Positions 27,201-40,000 are shown, numbered from the stretch's first letter. The stretch is DNA of 64,000 bases from Hermodice carunculata (GCA_964020975.1 OZ026628.1:16790240-16854239); one strand, 5' to 3'. The notes: generated from the letters alone by a model not told the origin. Numbers and translations are program-made.

Positions 27201-30200
27201 AATATCCCATACGATAAAGCATGTTTCCACCATTAATATAACGGCACATAACATGAGCAAGATACGGACATACCAAACCAAAATCAACTCTTTTTACTGG
27301 CCCCTACAATAAGGTATGCAGTTTTAAATTCCGTTAAAGCTGGACAATAACCATGAAACAATGGAACATAAGCTCACTGCATTACGTTACGTTACCTAAT
27401 GTGAAGGGTTGAAGCCATAATGAAAGACGAATACAGACTAAGACAGCACTAGTGGCATATATTCACAACACTGTAACTGTATAGCAATCATATTATATGC
27501 CTATAATTTTTGTGCACAAAATTGGCTATGCAGCTGTCAGTACAACTGTTTAACCAATAGGCCTAACTGTACCTTGTATTTACAAATTAAAGTTCTCAAG
27601 TTGGGAATCAAAGTATGCTGGATTTAATCGCTGCTCAATAGAGGTAAAACTTTCTGTCCAAATACCTTGTCACACTATGTAAAGCCGCTCCATAGTCGTT
27701 CTACATGCACGAGCATGTTGCAAATCTTAATTTGTCAAATTAAACACTTCTTGTTGCTATGGAGTGTGATCATTTCCCTAAGGCTTCAGTAAACATATTT
27801 TGAATAGGTTCGGATGGTAACAAAACACCACAAAAACAAAAACCACAATAAACAACATTTCTCATAGTTTTTTTATTAGAACTGTAAAAAGATACCCAAA
27901 AACAAACTTCTGTTCATTTTAATATGAAAAAAAAGAACTGCAATCCCTTTGGAACGTAGAAACAAATATATGTACATCATTATAGGAGTTTTCCTACCGA
28001 AACACGATTAACTTAGTTTATAGTATATGTGCTGAGACAGAAATTTTAATTAGAACCTGTACATATCGATGAAAATTTGAAATCCACTACACAATTGTCC
28101 TAGCTGCTACATTATTCTTTGTGATACGCTATCTACGTATTCCATTGTAACATATCATAGGTAAAGATATGCTTCATTTGCTCCTCCTTTCACATTTTGT
28201 TCCCAAAAGAATACCCCCTATATTGTAGCTAAAACTTGATGATGTAGTTTATATTTTTAATGATGTTTTGTTGACACGTGTCTTTTTGACACATTCGGAT
28301 AAAGTATATACTTTCGTAGACTTCCCGTTAGTTTCGATAAAGCCTGTACATGACACTTGTAATAAACTAGGGCATTATGATTAAGCAAATACCTTACTGA
28401 CTTCCTTTTAAAATTTTGTTTCACAAAATTGTTGTGAGTAATATCTGATGATTTCAACTTAACCATTTTCAAGCAGTAATACAACTGGCGTCATTTTCAC
28501 AATGGACATCACTCAGGCATCAATATTGATTGAGAACAATTTAAGCTTTAATGCATGTTATTTGACCACAGCATCAAGCCAAGATGTCTGGAGACACAAT
28601 ATGGCATACTGGTCGTGTAAAAAATTTTCATATATTGCTTGCTTGCTTTGTGTGAGAATATAATGCTGTTTATTATTTCTGATCAGCATAAGATTGCACT
28701 GCATTCAATTTTGAATCAATAGTCAAAGACGCTCATGTAAACTGTATCATATCTGTTATAGGACCTGCTGTACTAAAATGATCCCTCCAAGTGTAGCCCA
28801 GGGACCCAATGAAAATTTGGTTCGCCACGAAAATATAAGCTAGGTTTTCAATAGAAATATGTTCTCTACTATTCATAGAAAAAAATGTCCCCCAAAAATG
28901 CACTCTGGAAAACATGGGAGGGAATAATAGCAGAAACTATAAAAAATATATATTCCCGACAACGAGTACTTGGGACTATAAATATCTGCTTGAAAAACTA
29001 GGTGATTGATAGTCTAGGCTCGCCTAGGATTAACACACAGGTTGTAGTCCCTAAAGGATCCGGTAATCTAACGGGTTTAAATCCTTCACAGAAATGCCAA
29101 CTGACCATAAGTTTGCAAAATATTATCCGATTTCTGCATCGCTTATTGGTAAGCAGCACTATCCTCAAAAACGTATCTGAAAATGGCAACATTGGAATCT
29201 TTCAATTGATCTATTGGTCATGGTATACTACAGGATTTGTTTTGTTTTTTTTTTATTTTAATTTCATCATCCTCATTATCACTTTTTCAATCAGGTAATG
29301 TTGTTACTCTCTATTTACACATTTAGCAGGCATATAGAGTGAAACCTTAGCCAAAACTTTAAAAACATATTATCCAATTGCCGAAGTTGCAGTTTAAATT
29401 TGCGGTTTCTATAGTTTATATAGCTATGGTCGTCATGCTAAAGTAAACACAATCAGTTAATCCTTGATGACCTCCAACTGTCTTAGTATAATAGTATGAT
29501 TGTCTTGTTTCAGGCACATATCAGATATCCTAATTTCAATTGTAACGACTTGTTTCACAATTACATTTACCATGAGACGTGTTTAATGCATAATACCTGC
29601 AAACTAATGAGAAAAAAAAGGAAAAATGCAATTCATGTATTTATTAGGGCCTCAACGTCTGACACAAAGCCATTATATCAGGAATGCATTAAAAATCAGC
29701 TTCAGGAGTCAGAAATATTTGGGGTGGGATTGTTTCTTTATTTCTTTATTTTTGGTTTTTGTTTTGTTTTGTTTTGTTTTTTTTTTTGCGGGTGTTTTTT
29801 TATGTTTTTTTGTTGCAAACTATAAAAAGACGTGCTGCATATAATCGGTAAATCATGAAGGGGATATATTTGGTTTTAATTTTTTATTTATATGTAAGTG
29901 GACTTGCACAAAGTCCATGGGGTGATCGGTGTCTTATAGGCCAACTTAGGTACGCCATATGTTGAAGTTAACATTCCGATTAAAAAGTGTATACACATTG
30001 AATTAACAAGTAAACATTAAGTTCTCAGGTCGATAAGATCAAAGCGTATAAAACGAACAATATGATAAAAGCTTATAGACAAAACTTATCAATTCTTTTA
30101 ATAAAACTTTAATTTTTGGTATAGCAGCTCACTTTTCGATACGTGATTCCATAGGTGATAACAAAGCATTGTTTCACACAAAGGCGCACAGTTGTAAGGC

Positions 30201-30451
30201 TGTGTGTTTAAACTTTATCATTAATACGCTAAGGTGCTTTATATAAAAGTCTATATTGATGAGGAATGTGCAATTGGACAAAAAATAGATGTACATGTTT
30301 GAAAATATATTTTATACTCTGATATCGACTGATATACATTCAAAGCTGGCATTACAGAAACTTTACATTGAACACTTAAATTTAAAGCATTTCAAAAAGG
30401 ACTATATATTTGCAATACATGCATCTTGACTAACTGTAAGAACCTTTGTAG

Positions 30452-31435
30452 CTAAGCAGACTTGTCAGTCTGCTCAGTTTATAGGATGATCCATGGTCCA
30501 TCGTCTGTCTCTCGTCCGTGATCCGTTCCACAATTAACAATTTCGGCTTTTTTTGGGTTAGTCTTAACCACGTCTTTGCGAATAGTCATGTTTCAGTTAT
30601 TAAATTTTGTGGATATTTTAAGATTTTTTTTTCTTTGGGGGGGGGGGGGGGCACGGAAAGTCTTAAAATCTTCTCCGAAACCGCTCACCCATTAAATTTT
30701 ATATCAAATGGGAAGATTCCAGTCTAGTTCTGTATTTGATCATCAGGTGGCGCTGAAAAGTTTTCTTATTTTTATCATTATTGCTTTTTTTTAACTTTTA
30801 ACTTCTGCTCAGAATTGAAACTTAGATTAAGCTGAAACTTGGTGGATATGTTCCTTGTACAATGGCTAAACTAGTTGTTCCATAGCTGGCACTGATGTGG
30901 ATTTGTTTCTTCTTCTTCTTCTTCTTCTTCTTCTTCTTCTTCTTCTTCTTCTTCTTCTTCTTCTTCTTCTTCTTCTTCTTCTTCTTCTTCTTCTTCTTCT
31001 TCTTCTTCTTCTTCTTCTTCTTCTTCTTCTTCTTCTTCTTCTTCTTCTTCTTCTTCTTCTTCTTTTTTTTTTTTCCTTTTTTTTTTCGTTGCCTTTCTTT
31101 CTTTTTGTTGTGTGCTTTTTTTCATTTGGCTACCTATCTGTTAATAATCCTTTCCTATTGATTACAATGTAAGTCAATTGGCATTCTAATGCTAATTTAC
31201 ATTTTGGAATTCTCTGAAGGACCTATCAGTTAGATTAACTTCAACGTTGGCGGAAATGTACCTTTCATAAGTCTTTACAAGGTTTGTTCATGCCATCATG
31301 CACCATTGATTTTTTTTCTCTAAATCTTAAAGTATCTTTTCCTCAACCGCTATTTTTTTATGATTTTTCATGCGTTTTCCCTATTTCAACTTGTACACCT
31401 GTCCACGTCGACTCACACGCACTTTCAATTATTAA
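30452..31435 (+). mobile_element. Hairpin-ended dispersed repeat, copy D4
   Basis: The 5' end at 30456-30475 is a 7-bp-arm hairpin AGCAGAC / GTCTGCT with loop TTGTCA, the same loop as D3 with a compensated stem change. The body follows the family order and contains a large (TTC)n expansion. It lacks the 3' GGGCTGT palindrome. It is part of SD-A. Confidence 0.7.
30905..31062. repeat. (TTC)n microsatellite inside D4
   Basis: About 52 TTC units. The paralogous position at about 62960 has only a short T tract, so the expansion is younger than the duplication. The poly-Phe, poly-Leu and poly-Glu frames are artefacts. Confidence 0.98.
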
Positions 31436-32545
31436 ACCAGAGACCCTATTACCTAACTGAACTTATTCTAAACTCTTTGGCATGGAAACATTTATCGTTT
31501 AACGTTATATTGACATAAGCTGGAAGACTAAAGTTCTCCAGATCTAAGTTCATCTTCAATAAAGCAAAGTATGCAGTGGTTTCATGATGCTTTAAAACAT
31601 GCAACCAGAAACAAACATCACAGAGAAAATGTAGAGTGTCAGCAGTTACCATTCACATTAAAGGCTACAAGCTACAGTATCTCAATGATATTGGTGGAGC
31701 CATGCCATGCTGCATACTCCTCAGCTTAAGATACCTGCCTAAGATCCATTTAGTACGGACATTTTCATGTCATTTTCTCAGTCCTTGAAAATTTTGAGAA
31801 AATATATATATTAAACTGACACATACATCATCAGGAGGTGATATCAAGAAGTGAAGGTGTGGCTTTTTTGTGCCAAGGAGTCAAGAAAAACTGGGAATTT
31901 GGTGATTCAGATAGTAAGTAAAAGTCAGAAACCAACTGGTTGAGAGTATGTGCACAGTAATTAGAAGTTGGCTTCGAAGAATATTAGACTTCAATAAAGA
32001 AAAGAACAAAGGGGCAAAAATATATTTTCTCGGGAGCTCAAGTGTACACATTATGCCCGTATATGAGATTCTTCATCCCAGAACATAATGGCAAATACAA
32101 ATATATATCTATATATATATACATGATTCATAAGTGGCATGTATTGCACGAAAACAATGATTCCTGTAACGAGTAAATTACTTTTGTACCGGCATGCAGT
32201 CAATGGTAAATGGGAATACAACGTCAGCTGTCTGATGAAAACTGATTTTGTTTGTGAAATGTGGTAAACTAAAAATGTGATTGAGGGCACTATCACCAGC
32301 TAAAAACCATTAACTTCAAGCATTATTAAATAAAGATTTCCATGGTTCCTATTAAAAGTATTTACAAATTCGCACTAAAACTTCCCTGTATTTTAAACAT
32401 GTTTATGATGCATGACCAGAAAGTGGGATATGTTTCGAATGCTTAATGTATTCAACAGATATTACTTGAATAATTTTCTTTGTATTTATGGTAGTATTTT
32501 TATGATAGCGTGTTACTTAATACTCTATTCTTGTCATTGTAGATT

Positions 32546-32573
32546 TACACACACACACACACATATATATATA

Positions 32574-32653
<80 letters not shown>

Positions 32654-32667
32654 TATGTATGTATATA
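32546..32667. repeat. (CA)n/(TA)n microsatellite
   Basis: A CA run then about 45 TA units, 90 bp upstream of the gene B tail relic. Confidence 0.97.
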
Positions 32668-32759
32668 TCATGGTATGTTTTCACATTGCATGTCAGAAAA
32701 AAAGTCTGGCTGCAGTGGTGTGCTCAGTGTAACAACTGTGTTACAATTCAATGTTGTCG

Positions 32760-32984
32760 AATCACCCCAGGGATTTAAATACTTCAAACCACACCCTTCG
32801 GTCAGTACGAGTTCACAGAGAGAAACCAATACAGACATTGTAGTGTATGATATATCAAGTACAAAGCAACATATCAGATCTGCTTCTACCTTATGCTGTA
32901 TCCCTGTACAAGCACAGCAAGAAGTGTCACACACATGCCAATATGCCTGAGAATGATGACATGACTCATTATTGTCCCTACTGA
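32760..32984 (+). pseudogene. Gene B: decayed copy of the receptor tail exon
   Basis: Homologous to the gene A tail exon. The flank 'ttcaatgttgtcg' matches gene A 'tttaatgttgtag' but the acceptor AG has become CG (32758-32759). The first half reads in one frame (...[18 protein letters not shown]) and the second in another ([20 protein letters not shown]), so there is a frame change between them. LPYAVSL is retained, but the tail's YANI motif is HANM, losing the tyrosine. The match to gene A stops near 32955, where sequence shared with 25.21 kb ('gatgactcattattgtcc') begins; a TGA follows at 32982. No Ig or transmembrane exon of gene B was found between 7.2 and 32.7 kb, so this is the only remnant seen. 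Confidence 0.75.
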
Positions 32985-34870
32985 AAAATGGGCACTACTT
33001 TTACCTGGTAGCTACTATTTACATGTGTTCCCTTTGCGTGGCCTATTCTTCACATTGAGACAAACTAAGCAGTATGTTTTTCATTGCACTTAAAATTGAT
33101 ACATCATAGGACAAGTTCCATTATAAATACGTCTATATGGATTGCGTATTCTGTCTTTCTGTGGAAATGGGTGATGTTTTCTTCATCTAATTACTAACCC
33201 TTTCGTGAAATATATAAATGTTGGTGCTCTGGATAGCACACAAATTATAAAAATCGATAGCATCCATGAGAGACTAAAGTGAATTTCTGCTTTTTGCTAG
33301 ATGATGTGGTATTTGGGTTTCCCCTATTTTTTGGTGACTGCTTATGAATGCTGTTTGTATGTGCTACTCCATCTTTTCAATACAGGTTGATAAGCCTTAG
33401 TTGAATCTACAAATATACCTTCAATGTCATTGATAAATAGGTCTGAAGTATTTTTTAAATTGGTGATAAAAGGGTCTAACTTTTGCAACTGGTTTTCCGC
33501 TGCCGCTTAAAAATGAACATGACTGAAACATGACAAACATTTATTGCAGAATGGTTTTGCTTTGTAGTGTCAATAAACTATGTAATACAACACTCCACGG
33601 CCTCGACAACAACAGGAATGACTTACACCTACTTTAGATGTTTTACTACAGTTACATATTTGCCTATACCCAGGATACCATGGGTAAAATTATCACCTGA
33701 TTTGCATGCAATATCAAATTCCTACTACTAGTGAGTGATTACACTATGCTTATTATTCACTGAATGATACTTCAGGATAACCATTTACTCTACGGAGCAA
33801 CAGAAAATATTGTTATGGATATCTGTGCAAAAGGCTACGATATAAATTTACCGAAAAAAAAAAGATGTTTGTTAATGTCCCCATAAAAATTAAACAAGGG
33901 TGCAAAAAGTCATTTTACATGGGCATTTTGCATTCCCTTTTTTATTATTAAAGCAGAAAAAAAAGGAAATGTCCCACTATGTACAATCAAAGATCTACCA
34001 GGTTTTAAAAATTGTACCTATGATTGTCATGATGCAAATTTTATGAAATGGGTAAAAAGGTAGTCTGGTTTTGTGACCAATTGAGGCAGAGAGTTCAAAA
34101 CACTGAAATTAAAACTTAAAAAATTGCTTTAACAAGTAACTACTTCGAACTGACAATCTATCACAAAAATTAATGGCTAGCTTAAACAAATTTCGGTACC
34201 CATGCTGCCGCCCAAGTATAACTTTAATGTGTGCAGGAATTATTATGTGGCTTGACAAATATAGGTCAGTATGTCATTGAGGTGGTACCAGGGTCTGTTA
34301 ACATCATGCTGGTGCAGATTGATTGTCATGCATTCCAGGAGGTTTCCGACTCACAATTGATGTGACGCTGTACAGATTCCTTATAAATTTCACGGAATAT
34401 GGTAAACAGGCTGAACAGGTGGGCCAAGTTTCTGTGACCATTTGTTTCCAGGATTATAAAGCGTAAGTGTTAAATATATTTTGCAGCTAATTAGGGATAC
34501 TTTCTAACAAATGGTAATGTAGCATTTGAATGATAACTTGCCATGAGTAGATCATTTTAATTTCATTGCAATATGTATTAACTGGTAGCACTAAGCTGCA
34601 AATCTTTGATGCGCAGCCGTCGTCACCTAATTATTGATGAAACAGTCACAAATCACAAGTGGCGTGAAATTGCGTGTCCCATTTTAGGTAGTCACTTGAA
34701 TAATGCTCAGGCATATGAGAAATAATGTATTTGTCTACACATATTGGCCTCCTTTATTTACCCTGATATATTTCCTCTTCTAAATATTTATTGTGCATCC
34801 AGTTCCCTCCTCTGATAAATTAAACTCACGTGCATGGAACTATTGGCCAAATATGCACGTATTCTTTCGG
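32985..34870. other. Intergenic between gene B relic and gene C
   Basis: The first 80 bp resemble 25.21-25.29 kb. The rest is AT-rich with no supported exon. Confidence 0.5.
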
Positions 34871-34874
34871 TAAG

Positions 34875-34884
34875 TTTAAAATAT
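34875..34884 (+). promoter_or_regulatory. Possible TATA-like element of gene C
   Basis: TTTAAAATAT, about 70 bp upstream of the gene C start codon, would place transcription start near 34905 and give a short 5' UTR. In AT-rich DNA this is weak evidence. Confidence 0.25.
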
Positions 34885-34952
34885 GATCAGCTGGGTCAGC
34901 GTGCAGATAAAGTCCGTGAAAGCGACAATCACAAAACTTCACAAGACTGAAT

Positions 34953-35004
34953 ATGGCTAGACGCACCTTACGGCTGTTCCTTTCGACAGTCACACTGCTT
35001 GCAG
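34953..35004 (+). CDS. Gene C: signal-peptide exon
   Basis: The ATG at 34953 has a good start context (A at -3, G at +4) and opens MARRTLRLFLSTVTLLA, a basic N-region followed by a hydrophobic core. The exon ends at 35004 in phase 1 with donor G|GTAGGT. Joined to the Ig exon at 36051 the hydrophobic stretch continues as ATYFFAGEA, making a full secretory signal peptide with a likely cleavage site near AGEA/SYT. It is the first exon of a secreted or membrane Ig-superfamily receptor. No in-frame upstream ATG is needed. Confidence 0.75.
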
Positions 35005-35599
35005 GTAGGTCTTTAAGGCATATACAGATACAAGTGATAACAAGAAAATGAAGGTGGGCTTTTTATAAAATGTATTTATTTATCATCTTTTCTCCAGGAT
35101 GTGCATGTTGACAAAGCACTGTCATGACCACTGCCTTGCCAGCAAGAGTCTACCATACCGATGTGCTCAACCCCAACTCATCTAAAAAAAGGCTCCATGT
35201 GAAAGAATAGTTGGTCGTCAACAGTTTGCCCATATCACTTCCTTAGATAATCTAATGGCATGGTTAAATGCCAGTCCATATACTTATTCCAAAAAGAATC
35301 AAAATGCATTTTCATTCTTGCAAGAAAAGTAATTTAATGCCAAACGTGCAAGTTCATAAATGCAACAATGCCTATTAATGTGACACAGCATTTGAGGACG
35401 TAATTTGCCATTCTTAACAAAGAAGCCAGCTCAGTTCAGATTGGGCAGGACATGTGCTGTCTCCATAGAAGTGTTTGTCCAACTTTAAATTAACTTTGCT
35501 CCATTCACACTACACAATCACAAGCACGTTCACATAAAAGAGGTAGCTGGAGGGCATTACATCCAGAAACCTATGTATGACACAGGAGTATCATGTTTT

Positions 35600-35800
35600 A
35601 CCCAGGAGGGCCCTATTACCTATGGTAATTAATGGTAACACACATAAAGCTTACTAGTCACCATTTTAGCACCACAAGAATTAATGTAGCACATGCAAAA
35701 CTCATCATTCACCACCTTAGCTCCCTCAATAACTTTTCGTAACAACAATAAGTTATCATTTTAGCACCATAGGTAATTTACGGTAACACATATAAAAACA
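35600..35800 (+). repeat. Degenerate tandem repeat in gene C intron 1
   Basis: Two to three imperfect units built on 'tggtaa...ggtaacacacataaa' and 'catttttagcaccat'. Weakly conserved. Confidence 0.45.
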
Positions 35801-36050
35801 TATGGGTCAACATTTCTGCTCTTCAAGCAATACAATCCTGGCAGCAAATTGATGAGACCTGCAGTGTACCCAGCTACGATGCCATAATTTAACTCCTTCA
35901 AATGTATATAAGGTCAAAAGATTTCACGTTAAAATTAACTATTTTTACCGACAAATTCAATTTCAAATAAATGGTCATTAATCAATAGCAGTGAGGTAAC
36001 TATACTCGCAAGGTCCATCTAAAATATGATTTAATTCTTACCTTTTGCAG

Positions 36051-36365
36051 CAACGTATTTCTTTGCAGGTGAAGCTTCATATACAGAGCACATTTATACA
36101 GATCTGGGTCATCGAATCAGCCTGCCCTGCAATTTGAAATACAGCAAGTTATACACATTCCAATGGAAGAAAGTACCAAGTACAGATATTGCAGAGTACA
36201 ATGAGAATGGAACTCGATTTATTGAAGAGAACTATACAACACTATATGATATTTCCCATAACTTCACCCTCACTATACACAATGTTACAGCCAATGACAT
36301 GGGGCTTTATCAATGTGTGAAAGCTAATGACAAATCACAAACCAGAGTAAACATAGTCCTTATTG
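36051..36365 (+). CDS. Gene C: Ig domain 1 exon
   Basis: A 315-bp exon, phase 1 at both ends (acceptor CCTTTTGCAG ending 36050, donor G|GTAAGT at 36366). It encodes the end of the signal peptide then one Ig fold: B-strand Cys in SLPCNL (36128), core Trp in FQWKK (36164), and the F-strand signature DMGLYQC (Cys at 36314). Sequons NGT, NYT, NFT and NVT suggest heavy N-glycosylation. The fold is extracellular and V- or I-set-like. A second acceptor 18 bp downstream (ends 36068) gives an in-frame shorter form starting GEASYT. I prefer the upstream site because it has the better pyrimidine tract, gives the same 315-bp length as the next exon, and completes the signal peptide. About 55 of the 98 residues from ASYT onward match Ig domain 2. 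Confidence 0.8.
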
Positions 36366-36701
36366 GTAAGTGTGAATTTGTCACTTGATACCTGACAGAA
36401 AAAAGTGTTGGCAGCAAATTGATAGGACATCTAGTGGAACCAGCTAAGATGTCATAATTTGACTCCTTGGAACGAAGATAAGGGCAAGAGAACTAAATAT
36501 CTACCCTCTCTCGATATCGTCATTTAGCACATAGCTGTGATTTAAAATGGATGTGATGCAAGGTTTAATGTTTGAGTCAACCATTTTTGCAAAGAGATTC
36601 ACTTTGCAACATAAATGGTTGTTAATCCATAGAAGTGAGGCAACTGTACTCCTAATGTCCATCTATCCAAGTGAATTTGATTTAATTCTAACCTTACCCA
36701 G

Positions 36702-37016
36702 CAACATATTCTTTTCCACACGCAGCTTCTTATACAAAGCGCATTGATGCATATCTGGGTCATCCAGTCAGTCTACCCTGTGATTTGAACTGCAATAATA
36801 TTTGCAAATTCTACTGGAAGAAAATACCAAGTCCAACTATTGCACACTTCAATGAGAAGGGAATTCCGTTTATTCAAGAGAACTATACATTGCGATATGA
36901 AATTTCCCGTAATTTCACCCTCACTATACACAAAGTGACAGCTGATGATCTGGGGCTTTATCAATGTGTCAGCCTTGATGGTGGTTCAAGAAGGAGACTA
37001 ACCATAAAAGTTATTG
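36702..37016 (+). CDS. Gene C: Ig domain 2 exon
   Basis: A 315-bp exon, phase 1 at both ends (acceptor CTTACCCAG ending 36701 behind a TTCTAAC branch-like site; donor G|GTAAGT at 37017). It encodes an Ig fold with Cys in SLPCDL (36779), Trp in FYWKK (36815) and the signature DLGLYQC (36965). Unlike domain 1 it has two extra cysteines close together (NC at 36791, IC at 36803) that could form a second, local disulfide. Sequons NYT and NFT are shared with domain 1. A second acceptor 24 bp downstream (ends 36725) would also keep frame. It is a tandem duplicate of the 36051 exon. The next exon of the gene was not found before 63.7 kb. Confidence 0.8.
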
Positions 37017-37060
37017 GTAAGTGTTCATACGTTACTTGATAACTGAAGGAAAAAAATCAT

Positions 37061-40000
37061 TGGAGGACACTAACAACGTTGTAAATTGCACAAAACCTAC
37101 AGCATGACATTTTGCCACGTTAATCGAAAGAAAATATGTCACAGATAATGGTAAACCACGTAACTTGTCCTGCTACGTTTAGACTGGGTTGACATCTTTT
37201 TGTTTCCCCTGCTTTTTCTTAGAAAAAATAGGCATCCTGCTACTCGATTATAACTTTTCATACGAATATTGAATCTAAAATACTAGTAGTTATAGTATTC
37301 GATATCGTTGCCAATTTCCTTCGCCTGGCATTCAAAGGTTTATTCCACATTAGTATCAATTGCTTTGTTTGACACGCTTGCTCAAATTTTGTTAAAGCAG
37401 AAATGGCAACCAATTAAACTGGTGTTAATTAGTCAGTGCTAATGACGAAAACACTAGCGCACATCTTAAATAATATCCTTATTGTAGATTTAAATACCTT
37501 CTGACAGACCCTTTATGTCAAGTACCAGCATGGCTACCTGTATTTTATTCAGAAAGCTTTTTTTAAACCAACTATCCTCCCCAGACTATGCGCACATCGC
37601 AGGGAATGCTATTGGTCTGGATGATGTGGGAATGAAAGAGTAAAACTTGTTTTATGTTACCTTGCAATGCAATATATTCACCCAAGATGACTAAATAGCA
37701 CGATAGATACACCACATGTTTTATTTAGTCATCAATTCGCAGGTGTCTCGTGATTGTGGCTATTTTGCATTTTACATAACAATCGTCGAGAAAAATATTT
37801 ACGCCATTTAGACGTTAACAGTTGAATTTCGAGTCAAATTATTAATTATAAATAACATTTACAAGAATCCAAAACAAATGAAATTTAATGACATTACGTT
37901 TGAAAGATTTTTCAGCACGTTACTGGAAGGTGTTCAGTGCATACAGGCTCTTTCTCATCACTGGAAAAATCAATTTCATGTCTGTTTTAATTGCCAAACA
38001 GCAGAGGAACTGTTGTCCCGAACTAGTAAATAAAATATTCCTTCTGCAGGATTCTGTCATTGGTATGTCTTTCCGATTTACAAAATAGCATGCCAATACA
38101 TTTGTGGCAATCATCGTGAGTTATTTTGCGTATGCCAGTCAAGCTGGAATGCTGTCACCACTGCAAGCTCATATTTTTACTTGTGTGGTTTCTAATGCAA
38201 TATGTATGGGTAGTGGAAAACAATAGAGTAATCAGTGACAAACAAAATCGGGCTACGCCACAAGCATAATTCCATTTTACACAAAATTCATTCAAAGGTA
38301 CTAACTTGTGTTTGTTGTGGCAATTGGATGAATCGATGATGCAAATGACAAATTACATTCCCTTGCATAAAGCAATTACGCACCAATGTGATAATTAGCA
38401 GATTCCTGCTGTTTCCAATTTCCGAGGCATTAACCTGACAGCCGAATGGCAATAATTGTATTTTAACATATAAGACTTTCCAAGCTCCCTGTATTATCAT
38501 CTCAGTCTCTCAGAGTGAAGCTTCCAGTGTGTTTTCCTGCACTGCTGTTTCCACACTTTTATGCCCAGTAAACTGCATATCGCCTGCAAATACAAAGTCT
38601 CTGAATAAAGCAAGTCACTCTTCCATTCACACTAAATAATTTCCATGAATAAATGTCAAAATCAGAAAACAGTCCTTTAACTTTGATCATAATACACTGA
38701 TTCACAGAAGATACTAAATGTAATTTAAATGTGTGATTTATGGTGTAATATTTATATTAAAAGACAACCATGGCCTTATGCTTCAGGTACAACTTCCACA
38801 ATGTGCGGGTCCCCATTTTACATAAATGTCTGTATATGAATCCTGTGCCACAGCTGGTCTGCAAGGCGAAACGAAAATGAAGGCTTAGTGATTGAGTTCG
38901 TCCATACATTTACATCAATGTAGTAAATGACTGCATAACGATATAGACGCAAGAGTTTGAGCCCTGCTATCTGTCCGTGCCTTGTGACTGTTATTCTCAA
39001 GCCCGATTGTGTTTAGTTTTGTTTTGTTCTGTTTCTGCCTGTTCTTCGCAAGAGGGATTCGGATAGGGCACAGCCCTTTTTCCCAATTGTTGTATTATTC
39101 CTGTGTAACTCCATGTATTATACTTGAAAAAATAAAATATGTTTAAATCAAGTCGAAACGCTGCAACAGCGATTTAGCGTTGCTGTTAGCAATTACAATG
39201 CTAATAATTCAATATATTCACGCACAATGTCCACATGCTTTAATAAAGCGTCACGTTAACGATTCCCGTACCAATTAATGACTTAAATTTAATAAACGGT
39301 CGATGTGTCTGTCTGTACCTGTGATTTTACGCTTACATAGCCATTACGCATGCCAGTGATGCCCTTTGTAAGGTGATATTATGTTTTACTTATATATTAT
39401 CAAATATATACACATATATCAAGACTACCTAAGAGAGATTTTCGGTGATGAATTTCCGTCCAAGTTCCTTTAAATTTAAGAAATAAAGATTTTACAACAA
39501 TGCTGATTTCAAGTGTATGGATTCCATCTTCTACAAACAGATAAACAGATGTGTACTTTTTGCATTTTTCCGAATTTTTTTCAGCACACTTATCTATTCA
39601 AAGTTTTCCACCCTGTAATATCTGTGCAGTAGTTGCCCTTCACCAAGTTTTGACATGGTTTACAAACCAAGGAGCCTGGAATCTAACCATATCTTACATA
39701 GCTTCTTAGACGTTTTTTTGATCAACAATAGCAATGCAAGAGCTTTAAAGCATTATGAAAAGGCAATTCAATTTTACGGTAAATTTAAGTATGCCAAGGC
39801 ATTCATTAGACCAATGACAAAAATTCTAAATCTATTTGCGGGTTTTGCTAAGACTCGGAACGCTTTCATTATCAATACCCCCGTTTATTACATATTACAT
39901 GTCCTTTTTTCACTTTCGCAATTTACCATGTACTAATGGTGATCCACTGCATCCCAATTCACAATTACATGACCCACTAGGGCTGACATCCAACAAGGCC

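Larger units (their letters stand above)
35825..37060 (+). repeat. Tandem duplication of Ig exon plus flanking intron (2 x ~0.6 kb)
   Basis: Unit 1 (about 35825-36410) and unit 2 (about 36411-37060) share intronic landmarks as well as exons: 'cagcaaattgat', 'ataattt.actcctt', 'agtgaggcaact', 'gatttaattct' and the tandem acceptors. The two Ig domains of gene C therefore arose by one unequal-crossover-type duplication. Confidence 0.8.

Noticed and set aside
27084-27287. Minus-strand frame with a hydrophobic start, similar to one at 46902-47111
   Set aside because: Both lie in spacer R of the segmental duplication; the third copy at about 59.4 kb has stops in the same frame, so the similarity is DNA-level only.
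28998-29192. Minus-strand frame shared with 61449-61637 (RCR..., SWHF, GDPR blocks)
   Set aside because: Open in both SD-A and SD-C, but most differences change amino acids and there are no splice signals or known motif; best read as neutral paralogous DNA.
30871-31172. Long poly-Glu, poly-Phe and poly-Leu open frames
   Set aside because: They are translations of the (TTC)n microsatellite and have no splice or codon support.
39655-39936. 93-codon plus frame
   Set aside because: No domain, no splice context, and base composition like its surroundings.
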